This document shows, piece by piece, positions 54,867 through 63,970 of a stretch of DNA of 64,000 bases. The notes beneath the pieces were generated by a model, which searched no databases, had not been told where the DNA came from, and was given only the letters and a program-made list of their open reading frames with translations. The translations under genes were made by a program, and so were the position numbers. The DNA is taken from assembly GCA_030491005.1 (NCBI GenBank), contig JAKZMJ010000015.1:310001-374000 (forward strand). Direction: 5' to 3'. Numbering within the stretch: the first letter of the stretch is position 1; every line of letters starts with the position of its first letter. This DNA is from Sulfurospirillum sp. (lineage in GTDB: Bacteria; Campylobacterota; Campylobacteria; Campylobacterales; Arcobacteraceae).

Positions 54867-57313
54867 TACATATAATTTAAATTATCAAGTTTATCATCAA
54901 TAATATTCTCACTATTTAATACTTCATTAGATAAAGTTTTTTCCTCTTTTTTATTTTTATTATCACTTGTATTTGATGAATTTTCTTTATTCATATTAAA
55001 ATCTAAACTAAATGAAGTATTATTATTAAATGTTTTATTTAAAGAATCTTTTAGACTTTGTTGATTTTCTATAAGGGCATCTAATGTATTTGTATTTGAC
55101 ATATTCATACTAATACTAATGCCATTTTCTTTATCATTTTTCATAATAATAGCAATGCTTCCCATTTGTGATGGAAAAATATTAATTCTAAATGACGTAA
55201 GAGGTGCTTTATAATTTACATACATTTTTTTAGCAAGTTCGGACATCATAGAAGACACACCTTGCTTGGCACCAATAATTTTACTTTGTATGCTAAGAGC
55301 TAAAGAAGGAGATATATTTAGATTAATTACTTTTTCACTATCTGTCGAATTATTTTTATTATTTGTGATTTTAATGTTTTCATTTGTACTATTTATGTTT
55401 TCTTGTGTTTGTTTTTTTAAAATAGTTTGATTTAGTACTATTTTATTTAATAAATTTTTTTGTAAGTTCTGTTTATGTTCATATGTTTTAATATCAACTT
55501 TCATATCTTGCATATTTAAATTCATAATTTTTGCACTTTCTTTTATATCGCTTTTTGAAGTGATATTTTTAACAAGTTTATCTTTAATATTTTTATTTTG
55601 TAATACCTGATTATTGATAAAGTTATTTTGTGTACCTAGATATATTTTGCCTAAAACATCTTTTTTATTAATATTTATTTTATTTATACCTATATCTTCT
55701 TTTTCTATTTCATTAAGTAAACTAATTACTTTTTTTGTAATTTTAGTATCTTTATGTTCTTGCTTTATATTATCATCTACAATTTGTTTTGTTTGGTATT
55801 TTTCTTCTTGATGATTTTTTGTAGTATTTTGATTTAATACTTCAGTTACAGAATTATTTGTTTCTTTTTTGCCCAACTTTGTATTGACTTTTATCATTTG
55901 TATATTTTCTAGTTTGTTAGTACTTATGGTATCATTTTTATTTATTATAGTTTTACTTGTATTTTCTTCACTTATGATATCACTTTTTATTATTATATTT
56001 TTACTTGTATTTTCTTCATTTGTTTGCTCTGCTTTTATGTCTTTATTGATAATAGGCATTTGTTTATTAGCTTTGTTTAGCAATGTTGCATCTATTGCTT
56101 TTTTAACAAGTATTGGATTGTCTTTATTTAGAACATTGTTTTTTTGCTTAATATTTTCTGGTTTAATTTCAATATTTGTTTTTTTAATAAGACCAATTTC
56201 TTTTTTTATGTCTACGGGTTTATCTTTTTTTCCACTAATAGCTAGATTTTTTATTGCTACTTTGCTTAGTTCTTTTGTATTTTTATCATTGTTTTTTATA
56301 TTTACTATGTCTTGATTTACCTTTTCAAGTTTGTTTGTTTGTTTTGGAACTATTTTATTCGTACTAGAAGAAGTATCCTTTTTAATCACTTCTACGCTTA
56401 AGCCTGTTTGTTTTGTAGTTAATTTCTTATTAGAAATATTTTCTAAAGCAAGTTCTTGTTTAGTAGTTATTGTCTTTGTGTCAATAGTAGAAGTAGCTTT
56501 TTTTACCTCTTCTTGTTTGTTAAGTTTTGGTGTATCTTTATTTGAAACATTCGTTTCTAAAATGTTACTCTTAGGTAAAATTGTATTTTTTATTTTTCCT
56601 ATACTAGCTTTTTTATTTTTAGAAATATTTTCTAAAGAAAGTTCTTCTTTATTATTTATTATTTTTGTTTCAATTGAAGAAGTAGCTTTTCGTACGTCTT
56701 CTTGTTTTTTGGATTTTGGTGTGGTATTGTTTGTCATATTATTTAGGGTATTTGTTTTTATAATCTTATTATCCAATAAATCTACATTTTTTATTATTTT
56801 AATTTTTTGTAAATCATTTGTACTTGTATTTTGTGTATTTAAATTTTTTGAATTTTCTATTTTGGATTGTATTATTAGCTTATCTAAAGAGTAGTTTGCT
56901 TTTTGCTTAGGCATTTTAGTCTTGTTATCAAGTTTTGTAAGGTTTTTTACATCTTCTGATTTAGGGTTTTTTATAAGTTTTTCTTTCTTTTCATTTGTTT
57001 TACTTAGGACTTCATTATTATCTAATTTTTTTTCTAATTGTGGCATATCATTTTTACTTATCATTTTTAATATATTTATTTGTTTATTTTTTAAGGATAC
57101 ATTAGCATCAGCATTTGTGTTCGTGTTTCCATTATTTTTAATAATTTTTACATTTACAATATCTTTTTTTGTATTTGCTATTACACCTATATCTTTTTTT
57201 GCCTCTTTTAATAATTGATCAAAAAGTGAAAGACTTTTATTTTCAGTTTTACTTACAATATTCTTTGTATTGCTTGAAGGAGTAAATAATTCAGTAGTAA
57301 TTTTTTTTGTCAT
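54866..57313 (-). CDS. fliK: Flagellar hook-length control protein FliK
   Basis: 815 residues. The long N-terminal part is Lys/Asn/Thr-rich and disordered, with internal repeats such as KQEDVRKATSS...ELSLENIS / KQEEVKKATST...ELALENIS and EENTSKNII / EENTSKTII. The C-terminal domain (APLTSFRINIFPSQMGSIAIIM ... NQQSLKDSL) matches the FliK core that contacts FlhB. The long ruler region fits a molecular-tape role. Confidence 0.82.
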   Translation of the reverse strand: MTKKITTELFTPSSNTKNIVSKTENKSLSLFDQLLKEAKKDIGVIANTKKDIVNVKIIKNNGNTNTNADANVSLKNKQINILKMISKNDMPQLEKKLDNNEVLSKTNEKKEKLIKNPKSEDVKNLTKLDNKTKMPKQKANYSLDKLIIQSKIENSKNLNTQNTSTNDLQKIKIIKNVDLLDNKIIKTNTLNNMTNNTTPKSKKQEDVRKATSSIETKIINNKEELSLENISKNKKASIGKIKNTILPKSNILETNVSNKDTPKLNKQEEVKKATSTIDTKTITTKQELALENISNKKLTTKQTGLSVEVIKKDTSSSTNKIVPKQTNKLEKVNQDIVNIKNNDKNTKELSKVAIKNLAISGKKDKPVDIKKEIGLIKKTNIEIKPENIKQKNNVLNKDNPILVKKAIDATLLNKANKQMPIINKDIKAEQTNEENTSKNIIIKSDIISEENTSKTIINKNDTISTNKLENIQMIKVNTKLGKKETNNSVTEVLNQNTTKNHQEEKYQTKQIVDDNIKQEHKDTKITKKVISLLNEIEKEDIGINKININKKDVLGKIYLGTQNNFINNQVLQNKNIKDKLVKNITSKSDIKESAKIMNLNMQDMKVDIKTYEHKQNLQKNLLNKIVLNQTILKKQTQENINSTNENIKITNNKNNSTDSEKVINLNISPSLALSIQSKIIGAKQGVSSMMSELAKKMYVNYKAPLTSFRINIFPSQMGSIAIIMKNDKENGISISMNMSNTNTLDALIENQQSLKDSLNKTFNNNTSFSLDFNMNKENSSNTSDNKNKKEEKTLSNEVLNSENIIDDKLDNLNYM

Positions 57314-57317
57314 ATTT

Positions 57318-57785
57318 TTATGCTTTTAATATGTCCAGAGTTTTTGAATCAATATTTTTATGAGTATTAAATGTAGCCACATTAGCTTCATATGACCTCA
57401 TAGCTTCTATTAAATCAACCATTTCTATTACAGGGTTTATATTTGGATATGCTACATAACCATCTTTATTGGCATCAGGATGTGATGGCTCAAATTTCAT
57501 TATAGATTTTGCATTATCTTCTACTATGGACTTAACACCAACTCCTCTTAAATTAGAATTAGAATGAGTATTACTGTACACATTTAAAGTATCGTTATTA
57601 GTTTTAGTAGGCTTCATAGTATTCAATAATAGTTCCTGAAATACTACACTTTGTTTTTTATAAGGACCACCATCTTTTGTGTGAGTTGTTTGTGCATTTG
57701 CGATATTTGCACTAACTATATTTATTCTAGTTCTTTGGGCACTCATACCAGAAGTTGCTATATCATAACCATCAAAAAATCCCAT
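57318..57785 (-). CDS. flgC: Flagellar basal-body rod protein FlgC
   Basis: 155 residues. The N-terminal rod signature is SGMSAQRTRINIVSANIANAQTT and the C-terminal one MVDLIEAMRSYEANVATFN. It forms the proximal rod. fliE lies 25 bp upstream on the same strand. flgB, its usual neighbour, is not adjacent. Confidence 0.94.
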   Translation of the reverse strand: MGFFDGYDIATSGMSAQRTRINIVSANIANAQTTHTKDGGPYKKQSVVFQELLLNTMKPTKTNNDTLNVYSNTHSNSNLRGVGVKSIVEDNAKSIMKFEPSHPDANKDGYVAYPNINPVIEMVDLIEAMRSYEANVATFNTHKNIDSKTLDILKA

Positions 57786-57810
57786 AATTAAAGCCTTTCT
57801 TATTTATTTT

Positions 57811-58104
57811 TTAAACTGACATTCTCATAACTTCTTTATAAGCATTAATTGCTTTATTTTTAACTTCTAAGGCTAATTGTAAAGACAATTGTGCTTCTTC
57901 AATCTTTTGCACAGCTTCTTGTAGATTTCCAACTTTACCTGTTGATATATCTGCCATTGCATTATATCCTTGAACTTGTGAATGATTTAGTTCACCAATT
58001 GCATTGTTTAAGATATTTTCAAATGTATTTGATTTTTCTTTGATTTGGTTTTCTTGCTGATTGTTACTTTTAGCAATTGAATTTGTAATAGAAGATATAT
58101 TCAT
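57811..58104 (-). CDS. fliE: Flagellar hook-basal body complex protein FliE
   Basis: 97-residue rod-MS ring adaptor. The C-terminal half, with ISTGKVGNLQEAVQKIEEAQLSLQLALEVKNKAINAYKEVMRM, is the FliE signature. It is the first part exported by the flagellar secretion system. Confidence 0.92.
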   Translation of the reverse strand: MNISSITNSIAKSNNQQENQIKEKSNTFENILNNAIGELNHSQVQGYNAMADISTGKVGNLQEAVQKIEEAQLSLQLALEVKNKAINAYKEVMRMSV

Positions 58105-58113
58105 TTTAATTCC

Positions 58114-58437
58114 TTATTTACTTTCATTTGTTAGTTTAATATTTTCTTGCATAACTAACTCATTTAACATAGTATTAATTTTTTCCTCATTGTATTTAAA
58201 GTCAAATTCACTTTTTTTATTATCAAAACTAAATAACATAATTAGAAGAGATAACATCATATTAGCTATGCCTTTAAGTACAACAGTAACAACGATAATC
58301 CAAAACACCATCTCTAATGGTGTAAATAAAGTAGCATTAATTACAAAAAAAATTAATGTTGCAAAAAAACCAGTTCCTATTAAAAGTCTAAAAACTCCAC
58401 TATTAATTACACTTTGTGAAAAATTCTCAACAATCAT
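58114..58437 (-). CDS. Small two-helix membrane protein in flagellar operon
   Basis: 107 residues with two hydrophobic segments (LLIGTGFFATLIFFVINATLF and MVFWIIVVTVVLKGIANMMLSLL) and a charged C-terminal tail. Family not recognised. It sits 9 bp before fliE and 61 bp after flhG, so it is likely co-expressed with the rod genes. Confidence 0.55.
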   Translation of the reverse strand: MIVENFSQSVINSGVFRLLIGTGFFATLIFFVINATLFTPLEMVFWIIVVTVVLKGIANMMLSLLIMLFSFDNKKSEFDFKYNEEKINTMLNELVMQENIKLTNESK

Positions 58438-58498
58438 TAAGACCCAATTTAAAAAATATAAATAATATAGTAAATTTTAATACATGCACTATCAAACC

Positions 58499-59314
58499 TT
58501 ATTTAATATTTTTTAACAACGAATTAATAACTTCGTGTAATTGTTTTGTTATAACTTCACTTGCAAACTCATGTACAAATAACTTTCTAAGTCTTGATGT
58601 TGTAGAAATATTTGCAGAAGTAGAAACATTACCTATATATTCTATCATAAAATTAGATTTTAACATATTATTTTTTGCTAATTTAATTAAAGAGTTACTA
58701 ATAGATTCACCAATTTGATAACTTTGGGTATGATTAAAGCATATCATTAACTTTTCTTTTTGATGTGATATCATTTTAATTAGTGCATAGACATCAGTTA
58801 ATGCACTAGGGTCTGTTGTTGTAATTGCTAGAATATTATGGGAAATTGATAAAAATTCTTGTACATATTCGTTAAGTCCAGCACCTGTATCTACAAGTAT
58901 TATATCATATTTATTGAGATTCATAATATCATTTATAATTCTTGAAAAAACTAAAGAATTTTTTATCTTTGCATGTTTATAAGAACTTTTACCAGCTATT
59001 AATGCTAAATTTTTATATGCAGTTTGTGTAATAATCTCATCAAGTGTTTTATGTGATTCAATATAATCAAACAAGGTGTATTTAGGCTTTACATTAAATA
59101 ATACTTGCATATTAGCAAGTCCTATGTCTGCATCTAAAACTAGAACATTTAAGTTCTTTTTTGTTAACAAATAAGCAATATTAGCAGTAAATGTTGATTT
59201 GCCAACTCCACCTTTTCCTGAAGTAATTGTAATTAGTTTTGTTTTTGTTTTTGTTTTATTTATTTTTGTTAAATTAATAAGCTTATGTGCTTGTGAAGAA
59301 ATAGAATTAAACAC
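58499..59314 (-). CDS. flhG: Flagellar number regulator FlhG (MinD-like ATPase)
   Basis: 271-residue ParA/MinD-type ATPase. The deviant Walker A is SGKGGVGKSTFTANIA and Walker B-type residues follow in DADIGLANMQVLF and DTGAGLNE. It controls flagellar number and placement by acting on FlhF. It lies 3 bp downstream of flhF. Confidence 0.93.
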   Translation of the reverse strand: MFNSISSQAHKLINLTKINKTKTKTKLITITSGKGGVGKSTFTANIAYLLTKKNLNVLVLDADIGLANMQVLFNVKPKYTLFDYIESHKTLDEIITQTAYKNLALIAGKSSYKHAKIKNSLVFSRIINDIMNLNKYDIILVDTGAGLNEYVQEFLSISHNILAITTTDPSALTDVYALIKMISHQKEKLMICFNHTQSYQIGESISNSLIKLAKNNMLKSNFMIEYIGNVSTSANISTTSRLRKLFVHEFASEVITKQLHEVINSLLKNIK

Positions 59315-59317
59315 AAA

Positions 59318-60457
59318 TTATCTTTTAATAAGAAATTTATTCATAAAACAGTCAATTAAAAAAGTAGAATCTGCAACTATTAAATCATCAGGTACATTTT
59401 GACCTATTGAAAAAAACGTAATTGATTTCTTTGTTTTATGAGCAAAAGATATAAGATTACCAAAACTTTTTGTTTCATCAAGTTTTGTAAATATCAAATA
59501 ATCTACACCAAGGCGTGAGTAATTATGAAAAATTTCTAGTAAATCAGTATGTTTAACATTTGCAGGAAGAACCAAAAATTTTTCTATGGGAACATCTTGC
59601 ACTTTTTCTTGATATTGATGAATTAATTCAATTTTATCAATATCGTATTGGCTAGAACCAGCTGTATCTATAAAAATATAATTACAATCTTTTAATCTTA
59701 TAATTGCTTGTGCTAAATCTTCTGGATTTTTTACAACTTCAAGAGCTAGCCTCATAATAGTAGTATATGCCTGAAGTTGTTCAATTGCACCAACTCTAAA
59801 TGAATCTAATGTTATAATACCTACTTTATAGTTGTGTTCTAATTTATGTGCATATCTTGCTGCTAATTTTGCTATTGTTGTTGTCTTGCCTACACCTGTA
59901 GGTCCTATCATCATTATAATTTTTCTTTGATGTTTTCTTAATGGAATTTCTTTTTTAATAGGTATAATCCGTCTTAGAATTAATTTAAAAAAATCATTTA
60001 CTTTTTTTGAACTAACTTTTAATGAAAGAGGTAACTGGTGTATTGTTTTTTTCATTATAGTATAAGTCATTTCTTGTTCAAATTCATTTTCTTCAAATAA
60101 ATTATAAATATCTATAAACTCAGGAGGAATAGTTAAATCATAAAGTTGACTTTTTGGATCCCATAAAGTTTTTTGAACTTGTGCAATAGCTTCTTGCATT
60201 TTAAGTATTTCAGTTTTAAAATCATAAAATGATGCTTCAATTTTAGGTTTATATGTAGATGGACTTGTAATTTTTTTTGTGTATTGTATTAGATTATTAT
60301 CTTCAAGAGCAACGGTGACTTCATACATTTCTTCTTGATTGTGAGATAAACTTGCAATCTTTTTTGTTGAAATTACTATTGCATCTTCTCCACATTCATC
60401 TTGAGCATGTTGTAAAGCAATAGAAGGTGTTTTACCTAAAAATGAAAATTTATTCAT
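59318..60457 (-). CDS. flhF: Flagellar placement GTPase FlhF
   Basis: SRP-type GTPase. GTP motifs are IGPTGVGKTTTIAKLAARYA (G1), DSFRVGAIEQLQAY, DTAGSSQ (G3) and TKLDETKSFG (G4). I start at ATG 60457 (MNKFSFLGKTPSIAL) because this fits the family N-terminus; an ATG at 60496 would add 13 residues. It overlaps the FlgA-like gene by 8 bp. It sets the polar site of flagellar assembly. Confidence 0.93.
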   Translation of the reverse strand: MNKFSFLGKTPSIALQHAQDECGEDAIVISTKKIASLSHNQEEMYEVTVALEDNNLIQYTKKITSPSTYKPKIEASFYDFKTEILKMQEAIAQVQKTLWDPKSQLYDLTIPPEFIDIYNLFEENEFEQEMTYTIMKKTIHQLPLSLKVSSKKVNDFFKLILRRIIPIKKEIPLRKHQRKIIMMIGPTGVGKTTTIAKLAARYAHKLEHNYKVGIITLDSFRVGAIEQLQAYTTIMRLALEVVKNPEDLAQAIIRLKDCNYIFIDTAGSSQYDIDKIELIHQYQEKVQDVPIEKFLVLPANVKHTDLLEIFHNYSRLGVDYLIFTKLDETKSFGNLISFAHKTKKSITFFSIGQNVPDDLIVADSTFLIDCFMNKFLIKR

Positions 60458-60854
60458 TAAGTCTTCCATCTTTATATATTTTTTCAATTTTCCCATTGTT
60501 TCTTTTAATTTTAACTAGTTTGTTATTTTCATAAATTATTTTTCCATTTTTTTGGATTTCTATTTGTCCAAAATCAAATAATATAGTATTGTTTTTATAT
60601 AATTTAATATCTTTTGTACAAATAATCATATTTTTTCTAATAAAATGTTTTGTTTCAAAACTTTTAGTATTAATATCTTTTAATACCAAAGGAGTACAGT
60701 TTTTTTTGATGGATTTAAAATCTTTTAACATTACATTTTTATAGGTAATTTTTTGCTTATATTGTAAATCATATTTGGCTATTATTACATCTAGGGCATT
60801 TAAGTTTAATCCCATTATTAAAATAAAGAATAAGTATTTAAGCTTTAATATCAA
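60450..60854 (-). CDS. FlgA-like exported protein
   Basis: 134 residues with a signal peptide (LKYLFFILIMGLNLNAL). The middle (YKQKITYKNVMLKDFKS, then ETKHFIRKNMIICTKDI) resembles the SAF/FlgA fold of the P-ring chaperone, although the protein is short. The C-terminal end has a Gly/Lys repeat (KNGKIIYENNK, NNGKIEKIYKDGR). Position between FlhF and the FlgN-like gene supports a flagellar role. Confidence 0.5.
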   Translation of the reverse strand: MILKLKYLFFILIMGLNLNALDVIIAKYDLQYKQKITYKNVMLKDFKSIKKNCTPLVLKDINTKSFETKHFIRKNMIICTKDIKLYKNNTILFDFGQIEIQKNGKIIYENNKLVKIKRNNGKIEKIYKDGRLNE

Positions 60855-61218
60855 TTAAAGACCCTCCATTATTTTGAGTAATCTCTTCAACAATTTCTTG
60901 ATACATTTGCTTAAGTGGTAATACAATTGAGGCTAAGGAGTGATTTAATTCATATAAGGCTTTAAGCTTTTTTTCTAAATCATCTATATTATTTTTAAAT
61001 ATGTTTATATCAACACCTTCTTGCATTTGTTTAGCTATTTCTTCATTTAATTGTTGTTTTAATGAAGTTATGTTGTTTATCATAACTTGTTTCAAATCAT
61101 TTCTATTTAATAATTCTTCATTTTGTGCATTTTTAATATCTTCAATATCTTCTTTAATGGCAGTACTTAGTTTTGATATTAAAGTCGTCATTTCATTAAT
61201 TATGTTTTTTATCATCAC
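60838..61218 (-). CDS. FlgN-like flagellar chaperone
   Basis: 126-residue helical protein with long coiled coils and a terminal SLIDIKA typical of FlgN-type export chaperones for FlgK and FlgL. It overlaps the FlgA-like gene by 17 bp and is 9 bp from the FlgJ-like gene. Identification rests on length, helix pattern and the end motif. Confidence 0.6.
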   Translation of the reverse strand: MMIKNIINEMTTLISKLSTAIKEDIEDIKNAQNEELLNRNDLKQVMINNITSLKQQLNEEIAKQMQEGVDINIFKNNIDDLEKKLKALYELNHSLASIVLPLKQMYQEIVEEITQNNGGSLIDIKA

Positions 61219-61227
61219 ATTACTTTC

Positions 61228-61530
61228 TTATTTATTATTTTGTGTCAAAAACTCATATAGCATAGTACTTATGCCTACAGCCCCTTTGGATTGTTGTGCT
61301 ATTGAATTTGTATACATACCTTTTATTATATCAGAACCAGTTCCCTCACCTGAAACTTTTGTATTTTTTAATGAAATATCTAATAATTGTTGCATAAAAA
61401 ATGATTCAAAATCATTGCATACTTTTTTTAATTCTTTATTTTCTAATTTAGAAAAATCATTATTTTTATACTTTAGGCTTTCATCTGCTTTAATAGTATT
61501 TATGTCAACAAAATTTGTATTTAAATTCAT
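61228..61530 (-). CDS. FlgJ-like rod-binding protein
   Basis: 100 residues corresponding to the N-terminal rod-binding domain of FlgJ: KKVCNDFESFFMQQLLDISLK and MYTNSIAQQSKGAVGISTML. The muramidase domain found in gammaproteobacterial FlgJ is absent, as is usual in Campylobacterota. It is 3 bp downstream of motB. Confidence 0.8.
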   Translation of the reverse strand: MNLNTNFVDINTIKADESLKYKNNDFSKLENKELKKVCNDFESFFMQQLLDISLKNTKVSGEGTGSDIIKGMYTNSIAQQSKGAVGISTMLYEFLTQNNK

Positions 61531-61533
61531 AAC

Positions 61534-62304
61534 TTACTCCAATCTATCAAAAAAATTTTCTTCTTCTAAAATATCTTCTTGCGAATCTTGTGCAAAGAAT
61601 CGAATTTCAACTCTTCTGTTTTCAGATTCTATCTCACTTTTAGGACGAAAAGATGAAAATGCAGATATTTTTAGTAAACTAGGATTAATTTTATTTTTAA
61701 TTAATTCTTGAACTACTGATATTGCTCTTAAAGCTGAGAGATCCCAATTGTTTCTTGGTAAACTATTTGATTTAAAATCATTATTTTGTGTATGACCACT
61801 TACTTCAATATGAAGTGTTTGTGGTATTGTTCTAATGATTCTTGATATTTTAGTAATAAACTTTTTTGTTGCTTTATTTTTTACTTTATATTCATTTTCA
61901 TCAAATAAAATTGTAGATGGAATATCAAGAATAAATTCATTTTTACTTTTTTCAATTGACATATTTTCATCATTATCAGAAGTAGAGTCATTCATTTCTT
62001 CCATTATTTCTGTTATTTCTTCAAGAGCAGTTTCTAAGCCTTCTTCTTTCGTATCTTCTGCATCTGAGCTTGTGTTATCTTGAGTTGAATGAGCTTCACT
62101 TTGTGTTTCAACAGAAGTTGTTGAATCTAAAAAACCCATAGCTTTTTTCATAATCTCAAAATATTCTTCAACTTTTGTTTTATCCATTACAGCCATAGAT
62201 AATAATAAAATAAAAAATGTAAGTAATAAGGACATCAAGTCCCCAAATTGAACTAACCATCCTGGTAAACATCTAGGGCATTCAGGACATTTATTTTTTG
62301 CCAT
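61534..62304 (-). CDS. motB: Flagellar stator protein MotB/PomB
   Basis: 256 residues. One membrane helix carries the ion-binding Asp22 (QFGDLMSLLLTFFILLLSM), and the C-terminal OmpA-like peptidoglycan-binding domain has EVSGHTQNND and RRVEIRF. The Cys-rich N-terminus (CPECPRC) and the FGDLMSLL context are closer to PomB than to E. coli MotB, so sodium may be the coupling ion. It is 3 bp after motA. Confidence 0.92.
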   Translation of the reverse strand: MAKNKCPECPRCLPGWLVQFGDLMSLLLTFFILLLSMAVMDKTKVEEYFEIMKKAMGFLDSTTSVETQSEAHSTQDNTSSDAEDTKEEGLETALEEITEIMEEMNDSTSDNDENMSIEKSKNEFILDIPSTILFDENEYKVKNKATKKFITKISRIIRTIPQTLHIEVSGHTQNNDFKSNSLPRNNWDLSALRAISVVQELIKNKINPSLLKISAFSSFRPKSEIESENRRVEIRFFAQDSQEDILEEENFFDRLE

Positions 62305-62307
62305 TAT

Positions 62308-63063
62308 TTACTCATTGTTTCCGACTAAAATAGCATTTAATTGCATTTTAATATTACCTATTGATTCCTCAGCTGCAATCATAGATGAACCGTGTATTAT
62401 AACTTCATATGCTGTTACTTCCACGTTATGCTTTTGTGTTAATTTACTTTCAATAATTCCTGCAAATAATGTTCCAATTAAAGCTCCATACATCGTAGTT
62501 AATAAAGCAACTGCCATAGCTGGTCCAACAGCAGCTGGATCAGATAGATTAGCAAGCATGGCTACTAAACCAACCAAGGTACCAATCATTCCCATAGCAC
62601 CTGCTGTTCCCCCAATACTAGCAAAAATAGCAATCATCGCACCATGTCTTTTCCCAATATGCTCTAGTTTTAATTCTAATAAAGGTTGCAGGGTTTCTGC
62701 TCTAGTACCATCAACTAATAACTGAAAGGCTTCTTGGAAAAAAGGGTCTGGTTCTTCTAATATCTTTTGTTCAATATGCATAACACCGTGTTTTTTAATT
62801 TCTGTTGCATAAAAAATAATCTTTTCAACTAATTCAGGTAAGGGTTCAACATTTACTACATTCATTGACGCCTTAATAGCAGCACCAATTCTTTTTAAAT
62901 CGGCTATTTCAAATTGACCAGCTGTAACAGCAGATGTCCCACCAATTACAATAATAACAGAAGGAACATCAAGATAAGGACCAAAACCAACACCACCTAA
63001 TACAATTGCAAGACCAACTAAAGCCCACCCAATTCCTAATCCACCTGCTGTACTTTTATCCAT
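62308..63063 (-). CDS. motA: Flagellar stator protein MotA/PomA
   Basis: 251 residues with four membrane helices. The region VPSVIIVIGGTSAV and the late AIFASIGGTAGAMGMIGTLVGLVAML ... AVALLTTMYGALIGT are typical of PomA-like subunits. The cytoplasmic loop interacts with FliG. It forms the stator with the adjacent motB product. Confidence 0.93.
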   Translation of the reverse strand: MDKSTAGGLGIGWALVGLAIVLGGVGFGPYLDVPSVIIVIGGTSAVTAGQFEIADLKRIGAAIKASMNVVNVEPLPELVEKIIFYATEIKKHGVMHIEQKILEEPDPFFQEAFQLLVDGTRAETLQPLLELKLEHIGKRHGAMIAIFASIGGTAGAMGMIGTLVGLVAMLANLSDPAAVGPAMAVALLTTMYGALIGTLFAGIIESKLTQKHNVEVTAYEVIIHGSSMIAAEESIGNIKMQLNAILVGNNE

Positions 63064-63065
63064 TT

Positions 63066-63956
63066 TTATAATCCTAAATTATTTAAAGTTGCTACATTAG
63101 TTTTGATATTTTTAATTTTTAAGCCAAATTTTCCTTCAACGATTACAGCTTCACCTTCACCAATTTGTACTCCATTTATTAAAATTTCTAAAGGTTCATT
63201 AACCATTTGTTCTAATTCAATAATTTTACCAATATCCCATTGTAATACATCTTTTAATAAAAATAATTTTGTTCCAAGCCTAACACTTAATTTCAATTTA
63301 ATATTCATTAATAATTGTAAATTTTTTGTAGCTTCTTGTGATAATGAAGAATTGGCATCTATTTCATTTGTATTATCTGTAGGGCTTGTAATATCATTGC
63401 TTATATGATTTTGTTCTATACTTGTACCTATGCTTGTATTTGAACCTAATTGAGATAAATAAGATAAAATAATGTTATCAAAAGAAATTATCATTGAAAA
63501 TTTTTCATCTTCTAAGCTCATATGAAATTCATATTTATTTTGAAGATCACTTATGATTGATGTTTCATTAATGGACACATCTAATATTGTACTTTTTATT
63601 GATGAAACATCAGCAAAGTTTTGAGCATTTATAGAAGTACAAAAACTTCCACAAACATTAGATATAAGTTCACTAGTAGCATCAAGAATTTCATCATCTA
63701 AATGGTCTTTTAAATCACCCATTCCTCCTAGCATAAAGTATTCCAGCTTAGTAGCAAAAGCTGTTGGAATAATAAACGACCAAGTGGAAACTATATTTTG
63801 AAATTCAAATTTTACTAATATTTTTATACATTGTGATTCTTTAAATGAATCATCTGGTGCATCATTAATTAAATCTATTATACATTTTTTTGATAATAAT
63901 TGTTCTAATGTACTAGATAGTTCATCTTTTAAAAAACTTGATAAATCTGATGCCAA
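63066..63956 (-). CDS. fliY: FliY-type flagellar switch protein (CheC-like plus FliN)
   Basis: 296 residues. The N-terminal part resembles a CheC/CheX-type domain (DHLDDEILDATSELISNVCGSF) and the C-terminal 80 residues are a FliN/SpoA domain (LKLSVRLGTKLFLLKDVLQWDIGKIIEL ... GEAVIVEGKFGLKI). It starts at TTG 63956, with AAAGG about 8 bases upstream. It should sit in the C-ring and may also act on CheY-P. Confidence 0.82.
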   Translation of the reverse strand: MASDLSSFLKDELSSTLEQLLSKKCIIDLINDAPDDSFKESQCIKILVKFEFQNIVSTWSFIIPTAFATKLEYFMLGGMGDLKDHLDDEILDATSELISNVCGSFCTSINAQNFADVSSIKSTILDVSINETSIISDLQNKYEFHMSLEDEKFSMIISFDNIILSYLSQLGSNTSIGTSIEQNHISNDITSPTDNTNEIDANSSLSQEATKNLQLLMNIKLKLSVRLGTKLFLLKDVLQWDIGKIIELEQMVNEPLEILINGVQIGEGEAVIVEGKFGLKIKNIKTNVATLNNLGL

Positions 63957-63970
63957 GTATTAACCTTTGA

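Noticed and set aside
55614-57218. Several plus-strand hydrophobic frames across fliK
   Set aside because: They arise from reading the Lys/Asn-rich fliK codons backwards, which gives artificial Phe/Leu-rich proteins.
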